NCBI GenBank assembly: GCA_963726755.1
Contig: CAVSDB010000001.1
Span: 1,364,001-1,428,000, forward strand
Reading direction: 5' to 3'
From: DATKIY01 sp963726755
GTDB lineage: Bacteria > Actinomycetota > Actinomycetes > JAHEKZ01
DNA: 64,000 bases
A program made the position numbers and the translations under genes. The notes under the pieces are model-generated. The model worked only from the letters and a program-made list of their open reading frames with translations, made no database searches and was not told the DNA's origin. This document shows positions 43,433-51,171 of the stretch, one piece after another (the stretch's first letter is position 1; each line of letters begins with the position of its first letter).

Positions 43433-46165
43433 CTACCCCAGCAGCCGTCGGGCAGGTAGGTCGGTACGGCTGACCGGGGGTTCGATACGGCCGCGCGCCC
43501 CGAGGACCGCCGTCTGCTGTGACGAGACAACAATCGGGCGCAACGACAACTGCGCGATTTCGGGAAGATCGTCAGCCATTCGTCCGATCCGAGCGATCAC
43601 GTCGCGTAGCCCGGACAGATCGAGATCGGTGCCGGTTTCCTCCTCGTCCAGCAACCCGGCAGCTTTCGGCGTTGCGATGAGTCGTTCGACGTCCACGTCA
43701 GTCAGTGGGGGGATCGCGTACGCGCGATCGCCCAGGACGTCGTACGCGACCCCTAACAGTCCGAACGAGACCACCGGACCGAACAGTTGGTCCTCGACGG
43801 TCTCGATAACCACTGCTGCGCCGGGTGGTGCCTGACCTTGAACCACGAACTGGTCATAGTCGAGCGACTGCAAGTCAGCCATTCGCGACGCGAACTGATG
43901 GCGCACGTCCGACTCCGATTCGAGGTCAAAGAAGATGCCACCGAGATCACTGCGCAGTCGTAGGTGCGCATCCGCGGTCTTCAGGACGACGGGATAGCCC
44001 AGGTCGTTGGCAGCGGCGACCGCCTCGTCAGGTGAATGGGCGATACGACGCGGCCAGAGGTTGACGCCGTAGCAACCCAGCAGGCGGGTGAGGTCTTCAT
44101 CGTCCAGCTCTCGACCAGCTGGCGCATCACGCAACCATTCGGTGACGAGTGCCCGTGCCCGATCGACGTCAAGCCCCGCAGGATCAACCGGAGTGCCCGC
44201 GTCCGTTCGCCGCCACAACGCGTAACTGTTCGTCGCAGATAGCGCACGCACAGCGTCCTCCACGGCTGCATAAGTCGGGACGCGTCCGACGTTCAGTCCG
44301 CCACCTGGCGCCAGTTGTCTCATGAGTGGATGGCTTCCCTCGACGGCGAACAGCACCGCAACGATGGGCTTAGCCGCCCGATCAGCGACCCGGATCAGCG
44401 CATCGGCGACCGACTCCCCCGTGTCATGCAGCCCAGGCACATACATAGCAAGAATTGCGTCCACCGCGGGATCGTCTACGGCACCAGCGAGCGCCTTCTC
44501 GAAATCGGCGGCATCGCCCTCCGCCGGGAACGTCAGTGGCGGCTCGACCCATCGCATGCCGCTGGCGTCAACGGCGTCCGCCGCCATCAGGGTCATCGCG
44601 TGAGAGTTGCTCATGGCTAGCACCCGATCGCCTTGGGGTAAGGGCTGCGAGGCCAATAGCTGCGCCACGTCGTACATCTGCGCCAGCGTCTCGACTCGGA
44701 TGACTCCGGACTGCGCGAACATCGCTTCGACAGCACCGGTCGAGAGCCGTGACGTGCGTGGCGTCGACCCAAGGGGGACGCCTTGGGTGCTGCGTCCGGC
44801 TCTGACCGCGACGACCGGCTTGCGTTGCCCGAGCCGGCGAGCGAGTCGGCTGAACTTACGGGGATTACCGATGGACTCGAGGTAGAGCATCACGACTTCG
44901 GTGCGGTCGTCCTGTTCCCAGAACTGCAACAGGTCGTTGCCGCTGATGTCCGCGCGGTTACCCGCGGAGACGAACGACGACAGTCCGAGGCCGCGGTGCT
45001 CCAATGCATCAAGGAGCGAGACACCAAGCGCGCCCGACTGCGCGAAGAACCCGACGACGCCCGCTCGAGGCACGACCGGTGACAGCGAGGCATTCAGCGA
45101 GACACCCGCATCGGTGTTGATAAGTCCGAACGCATTTGGGCCAATCATCCGCATGCCACTGGCACGAGCGAGATGAACCAGCGCTCGCTGACGAGCCAAC
45201 CCCTCGTAGCCACTGTCAGCAAAGCCAGCAGATACCACAACGAGGCCGTGCAATGACGCGCGCGCCGCGTCGTCGATGACTGACGCCACGACGTCGGCTG
45301 GGACCGCCACAAGCGCCAGGTCCACTTGCGTGGGAATGTCGGTCAACGACGCGTAGGAGGGGATGCCGGCAACCGTTGTGGCATTTGGGTTGACCACAAA
45401 CACCGATCCGGTAAAGCCGCCGTCCAGGACGTGACGCAACATGTCGTGACCGATCGAATGTGGATCGCGTCCGGCACCGACCACCGCTACCGAACGTGGA
45501 CGCAGCAGCCGGGCCACTGACTCGGCTTCAGCTCGCTGCTCACGGGAGTGAGATACCGCCAACGACGACGTCGTGGGACGAATGTCGAACTCGAGGTTGA
45601 CCACGCCCTCGGTGATCTCGGAACAGGGCGTGTACCCGGCGTGGTGAAACACCTCGAGCATCCTGGCGTTGTCGGGCAGTACCGACGCAACGAACCGACG
45701 AACTCCGCGCTCGCGGGCGGCCTGAGCGATGTGCTCGAGGAAGATCGTTCCCAGACCACGACCCTGGTGGTCGTCCCTGATGACGAAGGCGACCTCAGCT
45801 TCGCCTTGTCCGGTCCGTTCGTACCGGACGACGCCGATGATCTCCTCGTTGACTGTCGCGACCAGCGCCACTCGGTCGTGATAGTCGACGTGCGTAAATC
45901 GTTCGAGGTCCCGTTCAGTGAGCCGGGGGTACGGTGCGAAGAAGCGGAAATAGATCGTCTCATTAGAGAGGCGGCCATGGAACGCCAGCAGTAGGTCGCC
46001 ATCGTCGGGGCGCATCGGACGCAAATGACAGGTGCCGCCGTCGCGCAATACGACGTCGGCCTCCCATCGCTGTGGATACCCCGCAGGTGCCGCCACGGTC
46101 CTCACCCGATGCACGCTAGCCGGATCTGGCCGACGAAGTACCCGTCCGGCCGGGTCGCTGACCAT
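43433..46165 (-). CDS. GNAT acetyltransferase fused to NDP-forming acyl-CoA synthetase-like protein (Pat-type)
   Basis: I take the ATG at 46165 (MVSDPAGRVLRRPDPASVHR) as start; upstream codons run into the divergent parC leader. Of ~910 residues, ~35-200 form a GNAT domain (VRYERTGQGEAEVAFVIRDD, HQGRGLGTIFLEHIAQAA). The rest is the acetyl-CoA synthetase (ADP-forming) array: CoA-binding (RPRSVAVVGAGRDPHSIGHD), succinyl-CoA-ligase-like flavodoxin folds (GFFAQSGALGVSLLDALEHR), and a C-terminal ATP-grasp (YGVNLWPRRIAHSPDEAVAA, GYPVVLKTADAHLRLRSDLG). The loop normally carrying the phospho-His reads GPNAFGLINT, without an obvious catalytic His, so the synthetase part is probably regulatory, as in lysine acetyltransferases of the Pat/PatA type. 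Confidence 0.9.
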   Translation of the reverse strand: MVSDPAGRVLRRPDPASVHRVRTVAAPAGYPQRWEADVVLRDGGTCHLRPMRPDDGDLLLAFHGRLSNETIYFRFFAPYPRLTERDLERFTHVDYHDRVALVATVNEEIIGVVRYERTGQGEAEVAFVIRDDHQGRGLGTIFLEHIAQAARERGVRRFVASVLPDNARMLEVFHHAGYTPCSEITEGVVNLEFDIRPTTSSLAVSHSREQRAEAESVARLLRPRSVAVVGAGRDPHSIGHDMLRHVLDGGFTGSVFVVNPNATTVAGIPSYASLTDIPTQVDLALVAVPADVVASVIDDAARASLHGLVVVSAGFADSGYEGLARQRALVHLARASGMRMIGPNAFGLINTDAGVSLNASLSPVVPRAGVVGFFAQSGALGVSLLDALEHRGLGLSSFVSAGNRADISGNDLLQFWEQDDRTEVVMLYLESIGNPRKFSRLARRLGQRKPVVAVRAGRSTQGVPLGSTPRTSRLSTGAVEAMFAQSGVIRVETLAQMYDVAQLLASQPLPQGDRVLAMSNSHAMTLMAADAVDASGMRWVEPPLTFPAEGDAADFEKALAGAVDDPAVDAILAMYVPGLHDTGESVADALIRVADRAAKPIVAVLFAVEGSHPLMRQLAPGGGLNVGRVPTYAAVEDAVRALSATNSYALWRRTDAGTPVDPAGLDVDRARALVTEWLRDAPAGRELDDEDLTRLLGCYGVNLWPRRIAHSPDEAVAAANDLGYPVVLKTADAHLRLRSDLGGIFFDLESESDVRHQFASRMADLQSLDYDQFVVQGQAPPGAAVVIETVEDQLFGPVVSFGLLGVAYDVLGDRAYAIPPLTDVDVERLIATPKAAGLLDEEETGTDLDLSGLRDVIARIGRMADDLPEIAQLSLRPIVVSSQQTAVLGARGRIEPPVSRTDLPARRLLG

Positions 46166-46235
46166 GATCGGGAAGAAAGCCGGAAGAATGGGCGGTCGCA
46201 GCCCCCGCGATCGACCCCGAGGAGAACCGCACCGC

Positions 46236-48671
46236 ATGGCCCGACGTTCGTCCAAATCGCCGCCCCCGGACGACTTCACTGAGTCCATCGTCGACGTCGA
46301 TGTCGCGACTGAGATGGAAGGCAGCTTCCTCGAGTACGCCTATTCGGTCATCTACTCGCGCGCTCTGCCCGACGCCCGCGACGGCCTCAAGCCAGTGCAC
46401 CGCCGGATCCTGTATCAGATGGACGACATGGGGCTCCGTCCCGAACGAGGCCACGTGAAGTCCGCCCGGGTCGTCGGCGAGGTCATGGGGAAGCTGCACC
46501 CGCACGGCGACACCGCCATCTATGACGCCCTAGTGCGCATGGCGCAACCGTTCTCGATGCGGGTCCCCCTAGTCAACGGACACGGAAACTTCGGCTCGCT
46601 CGACTCCGGACCTGCCGCGATGCGGTACACCGAATGCCGACTCGACGCCGCCGCCATGTTGATGACCGGCTCGATCGACGAGGACGTCGTCGACTTCTCC
46701 CCAAACTACGACGGCCAGCTACGCGAGCCGGTGGTTCTACCTGCCGCATTCCCCAACCTGTTGGTCAACGGCGCCTCTGGCATCGCAGTCGGCATGGCCA
46801 CCAACATGGCGCCCCACAATCTCGGCGAAGTCATTGCCGCGGCCCGTCACCTCATCAAGCACCCCGATGCCACCACCGACGACCTCATGCGGTTCGTGCC
46901 AGGACCTGACCTCCCGACCGGCGGCAAGATCGTCGGACTCACTGGCGTGCGCGAGGCGTACGAAACTGGCCGTGGCAGTTTCCGGATCCGGGCAACCACG
47001 CGGATCGAAAGCGTCACACCGCGACGCAAGGGCATCGTCGTCACCGAACTGCCCTACGGGATCGGACCCGAGCGTGTCGTTGAGAAGATTTCCGATCTGG
47101 TGCGGGCCAAGAAGTTGCAGGGAATCTCAGACCTCATTGACCTGACAGATCACGAACAAGGATTGCGGCTGGTCATTGAAGTCAAGAACGGGTTCAACCC
47201 CGACGCCGTCCTGGAGGACCTGTACCGGCTGACCCCGATGGAGGACTCCTTCGGGATCAACAACGTGGCGCTGGTTGATGGCCAGCCTCGAACGTTGGGG
47301 CTGCGCGAGTTGCTGTCGGTGTACGTCACGCATCGCATCGAGGTCGTGCGTCGTCGGTCAGCGTTTCGCAAGCGCAAAGCTGCCGATCGACTGCACCTGG
47401 TCGAGGGTCTGCTCATCGCGATCATTGACATCGACGAGGTCATCCAACTGATTCGCGGATCGGACGACACTGCGGCGGCGAAAGCCCGACTCATCGAAGT
47501 GTTCGACCTCAGTGACGTCCAAGCGACGTACATCCTCGACATGCCACTGCGACGTCTCACCAAGTTTTCGCGCATCGAACTCGAGACAGAGCGCGACGAA
47601 CTCAACGCCACCATCGAAGAACTCAGTAACCTCCTCGACGACGAGAAGTTGCTTCGCACGGTGGTTTCGGACGAACTCGCCGAGGTCGCTAAGACGTTCG
47701 CAACACCCCGACGCACCGTGCTCCTCGAATCCGCCGGTCAACCCCGCTCGATCGGCCTACAACTCGAGGTCAGTGACGATCCCTGCTTGGTGCTGATGTC
47801 GTCGACCGGGCTGCTAGCCCGAACAACCGACGATGCCCCGCTACCGGATGGCGGAACTCGTACCAAGCACGACGTGGTGGTCTCCGTCGTCGCCTCGTCA
47901 GCTCGTGGTGAGGTCGGGGCGATCACGTCGGCTGGACGCATCAAACGCCTCCAAGTGCTCGATCTACCGACCCTGCCGGCAACCGCCAAGGCACCGAACC
48001 TCGCCGGTGGTGCACCGCTTGCGGAGTTCGTCGAGCTCCAGCCCGGCGAGCGGGTACTCAGCTTGGTCAGTCTCAACGGCGACGGTCCAGACATCGCGCT
48101 CGGTACCGCGAACGGTGTCGTCAAGCGTGTCACCCCCGACTTACCGAGCAACAAGAACGAATGGGACGTCATCTCGCTGAAAGATGGGGATCGAGTGGTC
48201 GGCGCGGTCGAGATCACGTCCGACGACGTCGACTTCATCTTTGTTACTAGCCAGGCGCAGCTTCTACGATTCCCGGCTGGACAGGTGCGTCCGCAGGGAC
48301 GGCCCGCGGGTGGCATGGCGGGAGTCCGGGTAGGTGCGGGCGACAGCGTGGTCTACTTCGGAGCGGTTTCCGCTAGCGACGGCGGCGAACTCGTGACGGT
48401 CGCGGGTCACTCGTCTGCGCTGCCAGGTACGGACCCAGGCTCGGTCAAGGTCAGCCCACTCGATGTCTACCCAAGCAAGGGGCGTGGCACCGGAGGCGTC
48501 CGGTGCCATCGATTCCTCAAGGGCGAGGACGCACTGACGTTGGCCTGGGCTGGCGTTGGTCCGGCCCGAGCCGCGGCCGCCAACGGCGTACCGCTGGACC
48601 TACCGGCACCCGACCCCCGTCGGGACGCCAGCGGAACCCCGTCCCCCCAACCCATCGCCGCCATCGCCTAG
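46236..48671 (+). CDS. parC: Type IIA topoisomerase subunit A, ParC-like
   Basis: I start at the ATG at 46236 (MARRSSKSPPPDDFTESIVD), which has GAGGAG ~10 nt upstream. The 811-residue protein has YAYSVIYSRALPDARDGLKP, the quinolone-determining region with HPHGDTAIYDALVRMAQPFS, and the catalytic tyrosine in AAMRYTECRL. A coiled-coil arm and six-bladed C-terminal domain follow. The canonical GyrA box QRRGGKG is not present; the nearest segment is VRPQGRPAGGMAGVRVG. That favours the second, decatenating topoisomerase of actinobacteria, paired with parE 2.5 kb away, rather than the main gyrase next to dnaA. Confidence 0.9.
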   Translation: MARRSSKSPPPDDFTESIVDVDVATEMEGSFLEYAYSVIYSRALPDARDGLKPVHRRILYQMDDMGLRPERGHVKSARVVGEVMGKLHPHGDTAIYDALVRMAQPFSMRVPLVNGHGNFGSLDSGPAAMRYTECRLDAAAMLMTGSIDEDVVDFSPNYDGQLREPVVLPAAFPNLLVNGASGIAVGMATNMAPHNLGEVIAAARHLIKHPDATTDDLMRFVPGPDLPTGGKIVGLTGVREAYETGRGSFRIRATTRIESVTPRRKGIVVTELPYGIGPERVVEKISDLVRAKKLQGISDLIDLTDHEQGLRLVIEVKNGFNPDAVLEDLYRLTPMEDSFGINNVALVDGQPRTLGLRELLSVYVTHRIEVVRRRSAFRKRKAADRLHLVEGLLIAIIDIDEVIQLIRGSDDTAAAKARLIEVFDLSDVQATYILDMPLRRLTKFSRIELETERDELNATIEELSNLLDDEKLLRTVVSDELAEVAKTFATPRRTVLLESAGQPRSIGLQLEVSDDPCLVLMSSTGLLARTTDDAPLPDGGTRTKHDVVVSVVASSARGEVGAITSAGRIKRLQVLDLPTLPATAKAPNLAGGAPLAEFVELQPGERVLSLVSLNGDGPDIALGTANGVVKRVTPDLPSNKNEWDVISLKDGDRVVGAVEITSDDVDFIFVTSQAQLLRFPAGQVRPQGRPAGGMAGVRVGAGDSVVYFGAVSASDGGELVTVAGHSSALPGTDPGSVKVSPLDVYPSKGRGTGGVRCHRFLKGEDALTLAWAGVGPARAAAANGVPLDLPAPDPRRDASGTPSPQPIAAIA

Positions 48672-48690
48672 CCCAAACCCCCAAACCTTT

Positions 48691-48757
48691 TCTAAGAACG
48701 ACGCGCTCTCCCACACTGGCGCAACAAACTCAGCATTCATGCTGTGGAAAACTCCAC
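48691..48757 (+). repeat. Dispersed repeat copy C downstream of parC
   Basis: Begins TCTAAGAACGACGCGCTCTC 19 bp after the parC stop and follows the same ~50-bp core as copies A and B. The terminal hairpin has a different sequence, GTGGAAAACTCCAC, but the same position and dyad, so structure rather than sequence is kept. An A/C-rich tract (CCCAAACCCCCAAACC) precedes it, as in the other copies. Likely a parC terminator now or formerly mobile. Confidence 0.82.
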
Positions 48758-48806
48758 GATTGGACGCCGTGCACTCCCGTCCGCCAGCCCGCACTAGCGT
48801 GACTTC

Positions 48807-49658
48807 GTGGTCACCTGCTCGTCTCAATCTCGTGCTGCGGGTGAGCCATTGGCCGGGACTGCACCGCAAGCTCGGCTGTGGGTGCTGCTCGAACAGCCCG
48901 GACCGTGGGGACGACGGGCCGTGCTGGAAAGTCACCTCGACCACGACATCGGACGCCTGCTGGCCGAGTGGGCCGAACCGCATCCGGTACGTCTCGGGCT
49001 GATCAGACGCCCCGGTCGGCACGCCGACATCATCGGTGAACTGCCTCGACGCACGCTGCTGATCGCCCGGGTCGATCCCAGTCACCAATGGCTGCGCACC
49101 GAGACGCTCGCCGACCCGCGAGAGTTGCTCGACCTCGACCCGACGCAACTACTCGCCGACGACGCCTTCACCCCACCCCACGCGGCGGGCAGTCCCCTGC
49201 TCGCGGTCTGCACCAACGCGAAGCGTGACCAGTGCTGCGCCGTTCGCGGACGTGACCTGGCGCATCAACTCGACGCCGCGCATCCCGGACGGGTCTGGGA
49301 GACGTCGCATCTGGGCGGTCACCGGTTCTCCCCCACGCTGGTCTCACTGCCCAGCGGCTACCTCTACGGCGGACCGGACGCCGGCAGCCTCACCACGGAC
49401 GCCTGCCGCGGCCGCTCGACGCTGACGCCTCCAGCGCAAGCAGCTGAGCTCGCCGCCCTACGTCACCTCGGATACGAACACCCGGAGCCCCTGACGGTCT
49501 CCGCCCGCGACGCCTCGACGTGGACCGTCGAGGACCCCGCGACCAACACTCAACTCACCGTCTCGGTTTCGACAACTACCGTCGACGAGCCGCGCCCCGA
49601 GTCGTGTCTGAAACCAGCCAAGTCCTGGGAACGCATGACGGCGCACGTCGACCCCTAG
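48807..49658 (+). CDS. Sucrase/ferredoxin-like family protein
   Basis: A 283-residue protein starting at a GTG at 48807. The family's cysteine cluster VCTNAKRDQCCAVRGRDLA and the following WETSHLGGHRFSPTLVSLPS are present, as in the thioredoxin-like [2Fe-2S] sucraseferredoxin proteins. The N-terminal half has LWVLLEQPGPWGRRAVLESH, typical of actinobacterial members. It probably binds a 2Fe-2S cluster; the electron partner is unknown. It is positioned after parC, as in Streptomyces. Confidence 0.88.
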   Translation: MVTCSSQSRAAGEPLAGTAPQARLWVLLEQPGPWGRRAVLESHLDHDIGRLLAEWAEPHPVRLGLIRRPGRHADIIGELPRRTLLIARVDPSHQWLRTETLADPRELLDLDPTQLLADDAFTPPHAAGSPLLAVCTNAKRDQCCAVRGRDLAHQLDAAHPGRVWETSHLGGHRFSPTLVSLPSGYLYGGPDAGSLTTDACRGRSTLTPPAQAAELAALRHLGYEHPEPLTVSARDASTWTVEDPATNTQLTVSVSTTTVDEPRPESCLKPAKSWERMTAHVDP

Positions 49659-49713
49659 AGGCAAAGAACGACGCGAGCAGGCAGGATGGAGACGACCAAC
49701 GAAGGAGGCGCGC

Positions 49714-50268
49714 ATGGCAGTCAGCTCAGCACTGATCCCGTTGGGTACGTCAGCGCCGGACTTCTCGCTCCCTGACCTGACGGGCACAAAACGCACCCTT
49801 GCTTCGTTCGACGAGCACGACGTCTTGGTCGTGATGTTCTCGTGCAACCACTGCCCATACGTCCAGCACATCGAAACCAAACTCGCCGAGGTTGCACATA
49901 CCCTTCCGGCCGTCATCGTCGCCATCTGTAGTAACGACGCCGACACTCACCCGGACGACGCCCCGGCGGGTCTAGCCGAGCAGGCATCGCGAGCGGGCTG
50001 GAAGTTCCCTTACCTCGTCGACACCGACCAGACCGTCGCCCGGGGGTACGGCGCGGTGTGTACTCCGGACTTCTTCGTCTACGGCCCGGACCGACGACTT
50101 GCGTACCGGGGTGCATTCGACCAATCGACGCCAAGCAACGGGCAACCGCTCGACGGCTCGCTGCTTGTCGACGCGGTACACCGGATCGCAAGCGGACAAG
50201 CCGTACCTGAACCACACCGTCCAAGCATGGGATGCAGCATCAAGTGGAAGCCGGGGATGGAACCGTGA
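49714..50268 (+). CDS. Thioredoxin-fold redoxin family protein
   Basis: A 184-residue AhpC/TSA-redoxin fold protein with GAAGGAGG before the ATG. The conserved start LGTSAPDFSLPDLTGTKRTL leads to the active site VVMFSCNHCPYVQHIETKLA, a CxxC with Asn-His between the cysteines. Later landmarks are AICSNDADTHPDDAPAG, FPYLVDTDQTVARGYGAVCT and PDFFVYGPDRRLAYRGAFD. It is a cytoplasmic thiol oxidoreductase or peroxidase-like protein of undefined substrate. It is coupled to the carbonic anhydrase by a GTGA overlap. Confidence 0.9.
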   Translation: MAVSSALIPLGTSAPDFSLPDLTGTKRTLASFDEHDVLVVMFSCNHCPYVQHIETKLAEVAHTLPAVIVAICSNDADTHPDDAPAGLAEQASRAGWKFPYLVDTDQTVARGYGAVCTPDFFVYGPDRRLAYRGAFDQSTPSNGQPLDGSLLVDAVHRIASGQAVPEPHRPSMGCSIKWKPGMEP

Positions 50269-50786
50269 CCGACTACCCCGCCGCCTTCGAGGACGTCTTC
50301 GCCGCCAACCGCGAGTTCGCCGCGACGTTCGACGAGGGTCACCTACCAGCCTTCGCAGCGCGCGGACTGGCCGTCATCACCTGCATGGACTCCCGGTTGG
50401 ATCCGTTGCGCATCCTGGGACTGCGGCGAGGCGACGCGAAAATCCTGCGCAACGCCGGAGCACGCGTGACCGGTGACGTCCTGCGAACGCTGGTACTAGC
50501 GGTGTACCTGCTCGGAGTCGATCGCATCCTGGTCATGCCACATAGCAACTGCCGAATGGCGCAGTCGAGCGAGGATGAGATTCATGCGCTCATCAAGCGC
50601 GAGTACGACGTCGACACGCGCAGTCTTGAGTTCCAGACCGACACCGACCAACTCAGCGCCCTCCGCGGCGACCTAAACCGCATCGCCGCCAACCCTCTGC
50701 TGCCGAAGACCGTGGCGATCGCAGGCGCACTCTTCGACGTCGGTACCGGCGTGCTTACCTCAGTCGAGTTCGACGACGCTCGCTGA
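50265..50786 (+). CDS. Beta-class carbonic anhydrase
   Basis: I start at the GTG at 50265 (MTDYPAAFEDVFAANREFAA), which overlaps the previous stop. The zinc and catalytic residues are in LAVITCMDSRLDPLRILGL (Cys, Asp, Arg) and VMPHSNCRM (His and Cys), giving the C-D-R/H-C set of plant-type beta carbonic anhydrases. Length is 173 residues, like the short M. tuberculosis Rv1284 type. It interconverts CO2 and bicarbonate. With the gamma-class protein at 38 kb it gives the window two carbonic-anhydrase-fold proteins. Confidence 0.92.
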   Translation: MTDYPAAFEDVFAANREFAATFDEGHLPAFAARGLAVITCMDSRLDPLRILGLRRGDAKILRNAGARVTGDVLRTLVLAVYLLGVDRILVMPHSNCRMAQSSEDEIHALIKREYDVDTRSLEFQTDTDQLSALRGDLNRIAANPLLPKTVAIAGALFDVGTGVLTSVEFDDAR

Positions 50787-50796
50787 CGCCGAGTCG

Positions 50797-51075
50797 TTAG
50801 CTCGCGTTCTGCATCCGCCACTTGCCGCCGGAACTGTACGTTCCGATGTCGAGAAGCACTCCGAGCAGCACGACTAACCAGCCGATTCCGCTGACGTGCC
50901 CAATCGGCGCGTACGCGATGGCGAACATCAGCGCCGTCCACGGCAGGAGGATCAACCCTGCCAGCGGTACCCACCAGTTGGAGAACGCCTGGTCCACCTC
51001 GTCGGTGAAGATCCAGGCGAACACGAACGCGACGCGCGGACCGATCAGACCCATCAACAGCACGATGCAGCACAT
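50797..51075 (-). CDS. Small three-helix membrane protein, unknown
   Basis: I prefer the ATG at 51075 (MCCIVLLMGLIGPRVAFVFA), with AGGG upstream, over a TTG at 51096. The 92-residue product has three hydrophobic segments, with an acidic loop FTDEVDQAFSNWW between the first two and a GGKWRMQNAS tail. Similar unannotated proteins occur next to the parE gene in other actinobacteria. No function can be assigned. Its promoter must lie within ~100 bp that also hold the palindrome after parE. Confidence 0.75.
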   Translation of the reverse strand: MCCIVLLMGLIGPRVAFVFAWIFTDEVDQAFSNWWVPLAGLILLPWTALMFAIAYAPIGHVSGIGWLVVLLGVLLDIGTYSSGGKWRMQNAS

Positions 51076-51096
51076 GGTCAGCGACCCTATCGCCAA

Positions 51097-51144
51097 AGTT
51101 GCTAGACGGGGCGGGCGCTATAGCGCCCGATTTGCCTAGCAACT
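51097..51144. terminator. 48-bp imperfect palindrome after parE (copy 2)
   Basis: The first 29 bases, including the left arm and central TATA, are identical to the palindrome at 37443-37490; five substitutions in the right arm (around 51130-51136) leave an internal loop in the stem. It starts 27 bp after the parE stop on the minus strand and ends 21 bp before the next gene's start. Most likely a parE terminator of a repeated family. Confidence 0.75.
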
Positions 51145-51171
51145 CGCCGGGGGAACGGCCCGGCCGCGAAC

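Noticed and set aside
43433..48671. Fluoroquinolone-resistance substitution in the ParC-like protein
   Set aside because: The HPHGDTAIYD region has the residues normally found in this paralogue; no claim is possible without an alignment.
49664..49675. AAGAACGACGCG after the sucrase/ferredoxin gene, matching the start of the dispersed repeat
   Set aside because: The same 12-mer also occurs inside alaS (near 10163) as ordinary Ser-Phe-Phe codons, and neither place continues into the repeat core, so it is not a fourth copy.
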